A DNA stretch of 64,000 bases from assembly GCF_000194155.1 (NCBI RefSeq), contig NZ_GL877878.1:1514351-1578350 (forward strand), in the 5' to 3' direction. Position 1 is the first letter of the stretch. Every line of letters begins with the position of its first letter. Below the pieces are notes generated by a model that saw only the letters and a program-made list of their open reading frames with translations, searched no databases and was not told the origin of the DNA. The stretch comes from Saccharopolyspora spinosa NRRL 18395. GTDB lineage: Bacteria > Actinomycetota > Actinomycetes > Mycobacteriales > Pseudonocardiaceae. Shown piece by piece: positions 17,119 through 25,788 of the stretch. Both the position numbers and the translations under genes were made by a program.

Positions 17119-17990
17119 GGTAGTCCTCCTTCGAGCAGGCGACGCGGGTTCGAACAGCGGATGGCCCGGGAGGCGGCTTCCCCCAGGCCGGGATCGGTCG
17201 GCTCGGCGTAGGGGCGGTCGCTGCCGAGGACGACCGGGTCGATCCCGAGCACCCGGATCAGCGCGTCCACCCCGCGCGGCCCGTACGATGACGTGTCGAC
17301 GAAGGCGTCCGGGTCGATGCGGTCGAACGCTCCGCCCCTGGCCACCAGGCGCTCGTGGTGCACGGGTGCCAGCCCCGCTCCGGCGGCGAAGCAGATCCGC
17401 AAATCCGGCAGCAGCGCGCGGCCCGCGACGTGCCAGGACCACCACGCCGCCTGCATCTGCGCCACGTAGTCGACGACCGGCGGCCACCACCCGGGCACGC
17501 CAGGCGGGCAAGTCGCTGCGCCGGGGTGCACCATGACCGGTCGGTCGTGCTGCTCGCACACCGCGAGCAGCGGGGCGATGCGTTCCACATCAGCGGGTTT
17601 CCGCATGGCATCGGCCGGGATCTGCAGGCCGACGCATCCGCTGCCGAGCGCGTCCCGCACCAGCCCGGCATCGGGTTCCAGCACGTTGGCCGCGGCCCAC
17701 ACCCGGAACGGATCGGGCAGCTCCAACGCCCCGCGATGCCATGCGTCCAGCAGCGGGCCAGCGTCCTCCGGCGGGAGCCATTCGATGGCGAGCGGGCTGG
17801 ACAGCGAAACGACCGCAATCCCGTCTTCCCGGGCCGCGCGCTTCGCCGGTTCGTGGTCGGCAGGGTCCACCTCGAACGGCGGCTCGCCCGCCACGTGCAG
17901 GGTCCAGCCGCGCAGCAGCGGCGGATTCGCCCGTGCGCGCAACGCGTCGACGAATTCCGCAGGCCACAGGTGCTGGTGCACGTCGATCAT
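17115..17990 (-). CDS. Amidohydrolase-2 family metal-dependent hydrolase
   Basis: This protein of about 291 residues has a predicted TIM-barrel fold of the amidohydrolase_2/ACMSD superfamily. The N-terminal HxH (IDVHQHLW), a central His after strand 5 (RPVMVHPGA) and the C-terminal Asp (VVLGSDRPYAEPT) are the expected metal and catalytic ligands. Family reactions include decarboxylation of aromatic acids and hydrolysis of lactones or amides. ATG 17990 lies immediately before the HxH strand; a TTG at 18002 is an alternative start. It is the first gene of the operon with the cupin and lyase and faces the LacI-type regulator across three operator-like boxes. Confidence 0.82.
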   Translation of the reverse strand: MIDVHQHLWPAEFVDALRARANPPLLRGWTLHVAGEPPFEVDPADHEPAKRAAREDGIAVVSLSSPLAIEWLPPEDAGPLLDAWHRGALELPDPFRVWAAANVLEPDAGLVRDALGSGCVGLQIPADAMRKPADVERIAPLLAVCEQHDRPVMVHPGAATCPPGVPGWWPPVVDYVAQMQAAWWSWHVAGRALLPDLRICFAAGAGLAPVHHERLVARGGAFDRIDPDAFVDTSSYGPRGVDALIRVLGIDPVVLGSDRPYAEPTDPGLGEAASRAIRCSNPRRLLEGGLP

Positions 17991-18015
17991 CAATCCGGGC
18001 AAGGCAACGCCTTAG

Positions 18016-18053
18016 TGAAGCGTTTCAGTGAACGGCTTCAGTGAACCGCCTCA
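18016..18053. promoter_or_regulatory. Three LacI-type operator boxes at 13-bp spacing
   Basis: The boxes TGAAGCGTTTCA (18016), TGAACGGCTTCA (18029) and TGAACCGCCTCA (18042) each begin TGAA and end TCA. The first is a dyad with central CG, as typical for LacI-family sites. Starts are exactly 13 bp apart, with a G between copies. The array lies just upstream of the amidohydrolase operon and 57 bp before the regulator gene, so it could control both. Confidence 0.7.
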
Positions 18054-18109
18054 GCGGGCGTTCGGTCAAGGGCCGAACGCGTCCATCCGCCACGCGCTAG
18101 GCTTTCCAG

Positions 18110-19114
18110 GTGCAACGCCGCAAGCGCCCCACGATCAAGGACATCGCGGCGGAGACGGGGCTCTCCCCTGCCGCGGTGTCATACGCGCTCCGCGGCCTGC
18201 AGGTCCCCCCGGAAACGCAGCAGCGCGTGCGGGAGGTCGCCGACCGCCTCGGCTACGAGGCCGATCCGGTCGCCCGCGCGCTGGCCAGCGGGCGCACCGG
18301 GATGGTCGGCGTGCTGTGCAGTTCGCTCGAGGACCTGTGGCAGCAGAACTTCGCCACCACGCTCGGCAGGCGCTTCCTCGCCGCGGACCGCAACACGCTG
18401 TTCATGGACTCCGCCGCCGATCCCGCGCGCGAGGCCCTGCTCGCCAAGAACCTCCTCGACCAGCGGGTCGACGCGGTCGTCACGATCCCGGTCGACCCGA
18501 CTTCCCCGCACTGGCCGGAAGCCGCCGCGCGGACCATGCTCGTCGCGATCGGCGACCCGCTGCCCGGGGCGTCCACCGCCGCTGAGGTGGTCTTCGACAA
18601 CAGCCTGGGCGTCACCGACGCGCTGAAGACCCTCAGCGCCGCCGGGCACGACGAGGTCCTGGTGCTGACGCCGGGACCGCGCCTAATGCGCCAACGCCCG
18701 GCCGAGAAGGTCGTCCACGAGGTCGCGCGCGAACTGCGGATGAGCTTGCGCGTCCTGGCCTGCCCCAACGACTTGACCGGCGCGGCCGAGGTGGCGCGGA
18801 CCGCGCTCGCCGAGGAACCCCGGCCCACCGCGGCGTTCTGCCTCACCGACTCGATGGCCTACGGCGTCTACGAGGCAGCTCGCGATCTCGGCCTGGCCAT
18901 CCCCGCGGACCTGTCGGTCCTCGGCTACGACGACCACCCGGTGTCCCGGCTGCTGACACCGGCGCTGTCCACCTACCGCTGGGACGTGCAGACCGTCGTC
19001 GACGCGGTCGTCGAGCGCGTGCTCAAAGCGGTCGACAAGAACCGGCGCAGCCGGCGCAAGCTGATCGCACCGGAGCCGAAGCACCGCGACTCGGTGGGCA
19101 GACCACGCCCGTGA
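18110..19114 (+). CDS. LacI family transcriptional regulator
   Basis: This 334-residue regulator starts at GTG 18110. Residues about 5-50 are the LacI HTH (TIKDIAAETGLSPAAVSYAL) with the hinge helix (DPVARALASGRTGMVGVLC). A periplasmic-binding-protein-like effector domain occupies about 60-325, with SVLGYDDHPVSRLLTPALST in the usual place. It probably represses the divergent amidohydrolase-cupin-lyase operon and itself through the three boxes at 18016-18053, with release by a pathway intermediate. The effector cannot be predicted. Confidence 0.92.
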   Translation: MQRRKRPTIKDIAAETGLSPAAVSYALRGLQVPPETQQRVREVADRLGYEADPVARALASGRTGMVGVLCSSLEDLWQQNFATTLGRRFLAADRNTLFMDSAADPAREALLAKNLLDQRVDAVVTIPVDPTSPHWPEAAARTMLVAIGDPLPGASTAAEVVFDNSLGVTDALKTLSAAGHDEVLVLTPGPRLMRQRPAEKVVHEVARELRMSLRVLACPNDLTGAAEVARTALAEEPRPTAAFCLTDSMAYGVYEAARDLGLAIPADLSVLGYDDHPVSRLLTPALSTYRWDVQTVVDAVVERVLKAVDKNRRSRRKLIAPEPKHRDSVGRPRP

Positions 19115-19126
19115 CCGGCCCCCGGG

Positions 19127-19498
19127 CTACGGAGTCGGATGCTCCTCGACGAGGGGTTCAGGGGCCGACAGCCGCCATGCCTCGTACACGAGCTCCTTGA
19201 GTTCGTCGGCGTCGATCCCCCGCAGATGCACGACCACCCAGCCGAATCCGCCTGCCGTGAACTGCACCTCGAACACGTCCGGGCGCTCGGCGACCAGTGC
19301 GATCTGCTCGGACAGCGTCTGCTTCAGGCCGACCGTCTCCGTTCGCGGCCAGTAGTAGCCGAACCGCTTGCCGCGCACGCTAAACGACGTGTAGTCCCTC
19401 GCCTCCGCGCGCTCGACCTCGGCGAGACGGTCCACCATCCGCATGAACTTACCGCTCGGCACTCCCATGCCCAGCATTTTGGCGCACACCGCCGACAT
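19127..19498 (-). CDS. MmcQ/YjbR family protein
   Basis: This small protein (up to 123 residues) belongs to the MmcQ/YjbR (DUF419) family, which has a CyaY-like fold. Typical elements are RGKRFGYYWPRTETVGLKQT, the LVAERPDVFEVQFTAGGFGW strand-turn region and RGIDADELKELVYEAWRLSAP. The role is unknown; some members have been annotated as DNA-binding by similarity. ATGs at 19477 and 19468 are alternative starts closer to the family N-terminus. It is convergent with the LacI regulator and divergent from the LuxR gene. Confidence 0.82.
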   Translation of the reverse strand: MSAVCAKMLGMGVPSGKFMRMVDRLAEVERAEARDYTSFSVRGKRFGYYWPRTETVGLKQTLSEQIALVAERPDVFEVQFTAGGFGWVVVHLRGIDADELKELVYEAWRLSAPEPLVEEHPTP

Positions 19499-19594
19499 TC
19501 CGGACCGAGCAACCTCGTGTTGCTGCGGCTAGCCCAACTTACGCATTTCGACCCGGAGCAAGATCCACCGATAGTAAGCTCCCGCCGGAGAACG

Positions 19595-22103
19595 ATGGTG
19601 GACCTATTCGGACGAGACGAATCGTTGTGCCTGCTCGCTAACGCCGCGGCGCAAGCGCGGGCCGGACGCGGCGGGCTCATCATGCTGCGCGCAAATCCCG
19701 GTCTCGGCATGACCGCCCTGCTGGACGCCCACTCTGCCACGGCGCGCGGCATCGGCATGCGGACGCACCGGATTGTCGTGCTACCGCCCAGCGGATGCAC
19801 GGAGTTGTCGACCGGTCTGCCCGAGTGGACCGAGCCCGCCGTGGTCGTGATCGACGATCTACACCGCGCGGACGACGCGACGCTGCTGGCGCTGCATGAG
19901 CTCGCCGAAGGACTCCACGACCGCTCGCTGCTGGTCGTCACCGGGCGGCATCGCGGTACTTCTCCCGCCCGGTTTGAGCGACTCGACCGAATGGCGGTCG
20001 TACATGACCTCCTCCCGGTGGAGGACGACGCTGTCAGCGCCGTCCTCCACGATGTAACCGGTGGGGAGCCGCCGGAATCGTTGCTGCGGCTTGCGGACGA
20101 GGCACGCGGCAACCCGTGGCTGTTGACCCGCCTCACCGATGACGACCGTGCTTCGGCGGTGACCGCTTGGGCGACCGACCTGGCGGGCGGCGACGGCGCT
20201 CTGCTGCGTTTCGCCGCGATCCTGAACGAACCCGCGTCGGTCGACGAATTGGCCGCCGTCGCCGAAAGGGCACCGGTGGACGTGCTGGCCGGGGTCGCGC
20301 GGCTCGCCGCGCTCGGGCTGGTCGAAGAGCAGGCCGGGCTGGTGCGGTTCCGGCATCCGGTGGTGCGCCACGACGTGGCGGCGACGTCGGTGGGTTTGCG
20401 CGGTTCCGCGGCGCGGACGCTCGCGGGCCGCGGCGCCGCACCCGCCGCAGTCGCCGAACAGCTCGCGCACACACCGATGGACGCCTGGACCCTGGCTTGG
20501 CTCGACGCCCACGCCGACCGCCTCGCCACCCAGCCGACCCCGGCGGTCGTGGAGCTGCTCGACCGCGCCGTTTCCTGGCTCCCGCCCGGAAATTCGCGCC
20601 TGCACCCGTTGCGGGCCGCGCTGGCCGAGGCGCTGATGTGGTCGGGCCGCATTGATGAGGCGCTGCGCGCCGCCAACACCAGTCTGGCCGCGCATCCGGA
20701 CCCGCCGATCAGGCACCGGCTGCGCGCGGTGCTCGCCCTGAGCTGCATCCGGGAGATGGATCCCGAAGGCGCTGCCACGGCCCTCGATCCTGAACGGGTG
20801 CACGGGGCACTCCCCGGACGGCTCGCCGCGATCGACGCCGCCGCTTGCCTGCTGGCCGGCGATCTGGAGGGCACGGAGCGCGCCGTCGAAGTCGCGGCAC
20901 CCGAAGCCGCGCACGACCCGCTCATCGAGGTGTACCTGCTGTCTTTTCGTGTTCCGCAACCTCGCCGGGGCGCTGGAGCTGCTGGACCAGGCGGACGCAC
21001 TGCTCGACATCTCGGTCTCCGACCGGGGCCAATGGTTGATGTCGCGCCTGCTGCGCGCGGTCGTCCAAGACCTGCGCCAGGACCGGACGGCGCTGCAGAC
21101 AGTCGAGGAAGCTCGTCCGCTCGCGCGGGTGTTCGGCGCGGGGCTGCTGGCCTGGCTGCACACCATCGCGGCGCTGGCCTCGTTCAACAACGGGATGTGG
21201 GATCGAGCGCTCGACGAGATCGACGCGGCCATGTCCCTGCCCGACCTGTACGGGATGGGCGGGCCGCTGCACGGGGTGGCCTCGTCGATCCTGCTGAACC
21301 GCGGTGACCTGCCCGGTGCTCGCGTCCACGTCGAGCTCGCCGAGCAGTCCGTCAGCCGCGGGGCCGCCGTGTTCTACGAGCAGATCACCGTGCTGTCGCG
21401 CGCTGTCGTCGCCGACGCGGAAGGCGACGCGCAGCGGGCGCTGGAGCTCGTGCGCAGCCTCGCCGACGGCGCCGTTGGGGTCCACCACGGCCACGCGGTC
21501 TCGACCGTCGGCGCCCGGATCGTGCGCATAGCGGTCGCGGGCGGCGACCACGACCTGGCTGCCCGGCTGCTCGCGCAGATGCGGGAGTTGTGCGCCGGCG
21601 AATCCGCCGGCGAGCGCAATGCGCTGATGTACTGCCAGGGCTTGGTCGACAGCGACGTCGACCTGCTGCTGACCGCCGCCGAAGGATTCGCCCAGAACGG
21701 ATCGCCGATCTCCGCCGCGAGCGCGGCGGAGGACGCGGCGCGGATCCTGGCCGCTTCTGGCAGACCCACCGATGCGCGGGCTGCCTACCAGACCGCGATC
21801 GACCGGTACGCCGCGCTTACGGCCACCGGCGCCATCCAGCGAGCCGACGCGGCGCTGCGCGCCTACGGCGTCCGGCGCGGCGCGACGGGGCCCCGCCGCC
21901 GCCCGAAGCACGGCTGGGACAGCCTGACCGCCGCGGAGCGGCGCGTCGCGGAGCTCGTCGCGCAAGGCCTCACCAACCGGGAGGTCGCCGAACGACTGGT
22001 CGTTTCGGTCCGAACGGTCGATTCGCACGTGTCGCGGATCCTCGCCAAGCTCGGCTACTCGTCGCGGGTCGAGATCGTGCTCGGATTCGAGCAGCGTGGC
22101 TGA
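19595..22103 (+). pseudogene. LuxR-family ATPase regulator, frameshifted and with a degenerate Walker A
   Basis: ATG 19595, behind CCGGAG, opens an AAA/STAND-type regulator (MVDLFGRDESLCLLANAAAQ). The P-loop reads RANPGLGMTALLD, with Met in place of the catalytic Lys. Walker B (VVVIDDLHRAD) is kept. After about 450 residues the frame shifts by one base near 20942 (VYLL then LFVFRNLAGALELLD). The TPR-like middle and the C-terminal LuxR HTH (LTAAERRVAELVAQGLTNRE; SVRTVDSHVSRILAKLGYSS) follow to 22103. Total length fits about 836 codons if one base is removed. Function is doubtful; a sequencing error would restore one large protein. Confidence 0.8.
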
Positions 22104-22381
22104 GCCCACCACCAGCGCCGAATGCCCGCCACCGATGCCGGTGGCATCGAAAATCCTCGCCCCGACGTTGAGCGCGCTCGTCGCAGCAGCTCGCACAACC
22201 TGGGCGACCATTCCGCGCAACCGGCCACAACGTGGGCGAATCGGGCGACATCAACGCGACGTACCCATGTCATACCGACAACATCAGCAATGTTGCTGAT
22301 GATTCTGCGGGCCGGTTCTGATGATCTTTGTACGGCGCCTGCCGAGGGGAAGCGGGCCCGACATCGAAGGTGGAACACCGC

Positions 22382-22683
22382 ATGAACCTCCTGCGCAGGT
22401 CCGTGCTGCGCGGCTGGGTCGCCGCACTTGTCGGCCTCGTCGCCGCGTCGGGAACGGCCGTGTCTGCGGTGCCCGCGGCGAGCGCGCGCCCCCACGCTTC
22501 GAGGACGGCTTCGGCCTCACCGTCGTCAGCGAGCCGGTCTGGGCGGACGACGCGGCGCGCACCTTCACGTTCACCGTGAAGTCCGGTGGCACGGCTGAAA
22601 CACCCTTGACCACAGGAAATGCTCGTGATGGTGGTGCGCCGGCGAGCCGGCGCACCGATTGGAAGGCAGAAGACCGGGAATGA
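22382..22683 (+). pseudogene. N-terminal remnant of a secreted esterase-like alpha/beta hydrolase
   Basis: ATG 22382 starts a clear signal peptide (MNLLRRSVLRGWVAALVGLV, AlaXAla-like end near ASA). The mature start FEDGFGLTVVSEPVWADDAA, then RTFTFTVKS, is in another frame after about 22495. It resembles the opening of secreted esterases of the putative-esterase (PF00756-like) group. The catalytic domain is missing; the frame ends at 22681-22683, overlapping the start of the ESX operon. Confidence 0.55.
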
Positions 22684-23825
22684 TCGACGACTCCGGAACA
22701 GCGAATCTCGTTGACACGGCGTCCGCCGGTGTCCAGGAACTGGCGGGCGCCGCCACCTCCGTGCTGGACCAGGCCGGGCCGGCCGGCGCGCTGGCGCAGC
22801 CCGTCGTGAACGCGCTGCGCAACGTGTGGGAGGGATACTTCGGTTCGCCGATCCCGCCCGACGGCACGAACTGGAACGCCTACACCCACGAACAGCTCCA
22901 CCAGATGCTGTGGGAGAACGCCGACGTCGGTGAGGTCAGCACGGTCGCCGCCGAATGGGGGCGGCACAGTACCGAGCTGACCGACCAAGCGGACTCGATG
23001 CGCCAGCAGCGGGGCGTCATGCAGTCGCACTGGAGCAGCGCGGCGGCGGACCTGGCGACGAACCGGCTCGGCGAGATCGGGGACCGGACCTCCGACATCG
23101 GCACCCGCGCGAGCACCGTCCAGCAAGCCACCCAGGACGCCGGCGACGCGCTCTCCGTCGCGCGCAACACGATGCCGCCGCCGCCCGGTGATCCGACCGG
23201 GATGGCCCTGTCCAGCGCCGCGGCCGGCGCCGGTGCGGGTGCGGTCATCGGGGGCATCATCGGTGCGGGCGCGGGCGGGATCGGCGCCGGCCCGGGCGCC
23301 TTGATGGGGGCCGCCATCGGTGCCGTAGCCGCCGGCGGCGGCAGCCTGTTCCTGGCCAACGTCGATGCCGCCCAGAAGAAGGCGGAGGCGGTGCACGTGA
23401 TGCAGCGCTACGAGGCGAGCCTCCGCAACAGCAGCCGAGCGATCGCGCCGGCCGGGTCGATTGCGCCGGCCGGGTCGACCGTGGCCGAGACCTTCGGCAC
23501 TGCACCGGCGCAAACCTCCGCGGCCGGATTCGGTGGCGGAGGTGCGGCGGGCGGCGGGGTGCCCTGGGGGAAGCTGGTCGGCGGCGCCGACCCGTTGGGC
23601 GCGGGACTGCGCGGCGGCGCACTCGGAGGTGCGCTGATGGCACCGGCCGGCGGCACGTCCGGTCTCGCCGGACGCGGCGCGGGCAGCGGAAGCATGATGC
23701 CGCACGGCGCGCGGCGCGGCGCGGAGGAAGAAGAAGACCAGGTGCACCAGAACCGCATGCCCACCGTCGACCAGAAGTTGTTCGCCGACGACAGGCCGGC
23801 CAGCGCCCCGGTCATCGGAATCTGA
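22680..23825 (+). CDS. PPE-like ESX-associated protein
   Basis: This is a 381-residue protein with a helical PPE/WXG-like N-terminal region of about 170 residues (WEGYFGSPIPPDGTNWNAYT; QQRGVMQSHWSSAAADLATN). A Gly/Ala-rich hydrophobic stretch follows (about 180-235), then a low-complexity Gly/Pro region and an acidic tail (AEEEEDQVHQNRMPTVDQKL) seen in similar actinomycete proteins. It is probably a type VII secretion substrate or an envelope component. ATG 22680 is used; a TTG at 22659 is possible. It begins a six-gene operon containing an EspG-like chaperone. Confidence 0.75.
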   Translation: MIDDSGTANLVDTASAGVQELAGAATSVLDQAGPAGALAQPVVNALRNVWEGYFGSPIPPDGTNWNAYTHEQLHQMLWENADVGEVSTVAAEWGRHSTELTDQADSMRQQRGVMQSHWSSAAADLATNRLGEIGDRTSDIGTRASTVQQATQDAGDALSVARNTMPPPPGDPTGMALSSAAAGAGAGAVIGGIIGAGAGGIGAGPGALMGAAIGAVAAGGGSLFLANVDAAQKKAEAVHVMQRYEASLRNSSRAIAPAGSIAPAGSTVAETFGTAPAQTSAAGFGGGGAAGGGVPWGKLVGGADPLGAGLRGGALGGALMAPAGGTSGLAGRGAGSGSMMPHGARRGAEEEEDQVHQNRMPTVDQKLFADDRPASAPVIGI

Positions 23826-23836
23826 GCAGGACAGGA

Positions 23837-24193
23837 GTGAGAACCTTGACCTCCGAAGGAAACCCCGGGCGCGGCTACCAGGTCGCGCCGCAAGACCTCG
23901 CGTCGCAGGTCACGGCGTTGTCCGGGATCGGCGAGCGGACCAACGGCCTGGTGACGTCCGCCGGCGAGCTGGCCGGGCGGATGCCGATGCTCGGCACCGC
24001 GCCGCCCGCGCTGCACCTGGCGAATCGGCTGCGCGAGGCAGCCGGCGCCTCCGGGCTCACCGGTGAGATCAGCGCCGCCGACACCGAGCTGAACAGCTTC
24101 CACACCGCGCTGCAGGCGACCGTCACCGGATACCTCCAAACCGACGACGACAGCGCGCAGGCGCTGCGGAACACGGGCGGTGCCGCGAAATGA
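23837..24193 (+). CDS. Small helical ESX-associated protein
   Basis: This 115-118-residue protein is predicted to be all-alpha, with the pattern YQVAPQDLASQVTALSGIGE and a C-terminal LRNTGGAAK. It resembles WXG100/EspC-like proteins in length and heptad spacing but lacks a clear W-x-G turn. GTG 23837 or TTG 23846 may be the start; GGAG precedes the latter at good distance. It lies 11 bp after the PPE-like gene, and its stop overlaps the EspG-like start (ATGA). It is likely a partner of the PPE-like protein. Confidence 0.65.
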   Translation: MRTLTSEGNPGRGYQVAPQDLASQVTALSGIGERTNGLVTSAGELAGRMPMLGTAPPALHLANRLREAAGASGLTGEISAADTELNSFHTALQATVTGYLQTDDDSAQALRNTGGAAK

Positions 24194-25020
24194 CGGCCGC
24201 GACTACGCGCACTCCACGGCGCGAGACCCCCGAAGGAATCCACTTCGGACAGATCGAGCTCGACCTGATCGCCACCCACGTCGGCGTGCCCTTCCCGGTC
24301 CCGCTCCGCGTGCCGTCGTTCGGTCGGATCGCCGGTGAGCGCGAGGTGCTGCTCGCTGCGGCTGGGCAGACCCTCCAGGCCCGTGGTCTCGCCGACGAGG
24401 ATGGACCGGCCGGTGCCGCGGCCGAGTTGGCCACGGCGCTGCGCGAGCACCGTGGCACCGTTTACCTCGTGCTGGTGGACGGCGACGGGGCGACCGCCAT
24501 CGTGGCGATGGTCTACCGCTCCTGGGCGCTGATCTGCGAGCAACCGCTGGACAACGACCCGGCCAGCCCGGTTCGGATCCGCCGGGTGGTGGCGAACGCG
24601 CTGACCGACTCGCTGCTCGCGATGGTGCCCGATGTGGCGGCGGCCAGGTCGATGCCGATCTCGCTGCCCGAACGCGCGATCAGCACCGCGCCGGACCTGA
24701 TCAGCGACGTGGCGGACGACGCGGCGAAAGAAAGGCTGCTGCGCGAGCTCGTTCGCGACTGCGGCGGTGATCCGGACGTGCTCGACCACCTCGCCGGGCT
24801 GCTCTCGTCGCTGACCGGTCGGGGCCAGCTCGGCGCGACGCGCCGGGACGGCGACGACAGCGTTCGTGCCGGTACCGAACTGTCCTGGCTGGACGGTCCG
24901 CGCGGGAGGGTGCGGGTCAACCCCGCCCGAAACGGCTGGATGAGCATCAACCCCTTGCGAAGGGACGACTTCCGGTTCGCGCTGGAGGACCTGGCCGGAA
25001 TCGCACGCAGGCCGCGATAG
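24190..25020 (+). CDS. EspG-like ESX secretion-associated chaperone
   Basis: This 276-residue protein is of the EspG (PF14011) type. The N-terminal strand-rich half carries FGQIELDLIATHVGVPFPVP and TVYLVLVDGDGATAIVAMVY. The C-terminal part ends in a strand pair (RGRVRVNPARNGWMSINPLR, then DDFRFALEDLAGIARRP) typical of the family. In mycobacteria EspG proteins bind PPE proteins and keep them soluble for ESX export. Presence between PPE-like and EspC-like genes supports that role. ATG 24190 overlaps the previous stop by 4 bp. Confidence 0.8.
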   Translation: MTAATTRTPRRETPEGIHFGQIELDLIATHVGVPFPVPLRVPSFGRIAGEREVLLAAAGQTLQARGLADEDGPAGAAAELATALREHRGTVYLVLVDGDGATAIVAMVYRSWALICEQPLDNDPASPVRIRRVVANALTDSLLAMVPDVAAARSMPISLPERAISTAPDLISDVADDAAKERLLRELVRDCGGDPDVLDHLAGLLSSLTGRGQLGATRRDGDDSVRAGTELSWLDGPRGRVRVNPARNGWMSINPLRRDDFRFALEDLAGIARRPR

Positions 25021-25054
25021 CGCGAACTGTTCAGGACGAGTCGGAGGAAACACC

Positions 25055-25474
25055 GTGGATTCAGCAGCACAGTGGCTGGCGAGCTACGACCAGAAGCTCG
25101 TGCGGGCGGCGGCCAACGCCAAGGCCGCGAGCGAAACCCTGAGCCGGATGAGCGGCACCGCCACTTCCCCACGCGGCGAAGTTGCGGTGCAGGTCGGCCC
25201 CAGCGGAGCGCTGGAGGACATCCGGCTGACGCCGGCGGCCCGCGCGATGGAGGTCGAGCAGCTCGCGAAGCTCATCCTGGCCACCGCGCAGGAAGCGCAG
25301 CGCTCGGTCGGCTCCCAGGTCGTCGAGATCATGACCGATTACGTCGGCGACGGCCCCGCGCTTGACTTCGTCAAGCAGAACATGCCGCCCGCCACCGGGG
25401 TCGACGCAACGTCGGGTGCGCGCCCGACCGACAACGACGAGGACTACTTCGCGAACCCGCGGGTGATCGTCTGA
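25055..25474 (+). CDS. YbaB/EbfC-like protein of the ESX operon
   Basis: This 139-residue protein starts at GTG 25055 behind TCGGAGG. The N-terminal helix (QWLASYDQKLVRAAANAKAA) and the beta section GEVAVQVGPSGALEDIRLTP match YbaB-fold proteins, with a C-terminal acidic tail (PTDNDEDYFANPRVIV). YbaB homologues bind DNA non-specifically, but copies embedded in actinobacterial ESX loci are probably structural partners of neighbouring secreted proteins. The stop shares a base with the next ATG (TGATG). Confidence 0.75.
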   Translation: MDSAAQWLASYDQKLVRAAANAKAASETLSRMSGTATSPRGEVAVQVGPSGALEDIRLTPAARAMEVEQLAKLILATAQEAQRSVGSQVVEIMTDYVGDGPALDFVKQNMPPATGVDATSGARPTDNDEDYFANPRVIV

Positions 25475-25788
25475 TGAGCGCACCCAACAACTTCCAGGTC
25501 GATCCGGCGCAGATCCGGGAGCACGCCAACACGGTCTCCGGTATCGCGGGCGGGCTTTCCTCCGCCGCCGGAGGCCTGCCGGGCGAACCGGCCGAGAACG
25601 CGCTCGGTACGTTCGTCCAGTTCCTCACGGCCGGGTTGGGCACCGCGATGACCCAGGCCACAGACGCCATCGCGCTGGCGGCGTCGGCTGTGGACGATGT
25701 AAGTGCAGCGCTCGTGCGGACCGCCGAGGACTACCAGCGCGCTGATGAGCACAACGCCGCTCTGCTGCTCGGGAAGGACTTGCGGTGA
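25474..25788 (+). CDS. EspC-like ESX secreted protein (DUF2580 type)
   Basis: This 104-residue all-helical protein matches the EspC/DUF2580 pattern. It has FQVDPAQIREHANTVSGIAG at the N-terminus, a central Gly-Thr turn (GTFVQFLTAGLGTAMTQATD) and the C-terminal RTAEDYQRADEHNAALL. The YxxxD-type motif (Y-Q-R-A-D) is the general type VII export signal seen in such proteins. It is translationally coupled on both sides (TGATG upstream, GTGA downstream), so it is likely secreted with the following WXG-like protein. Confidence 0.75.
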   Translation: MSAPNNFQVDPAQIREHANTVSGIAGGLSSAAGGLPGEPAENALGTFVQFLTAGLGTAMTQATDAIALAASAVDDVSAALVRTAEDYQRADEHNAALLLGKDLR

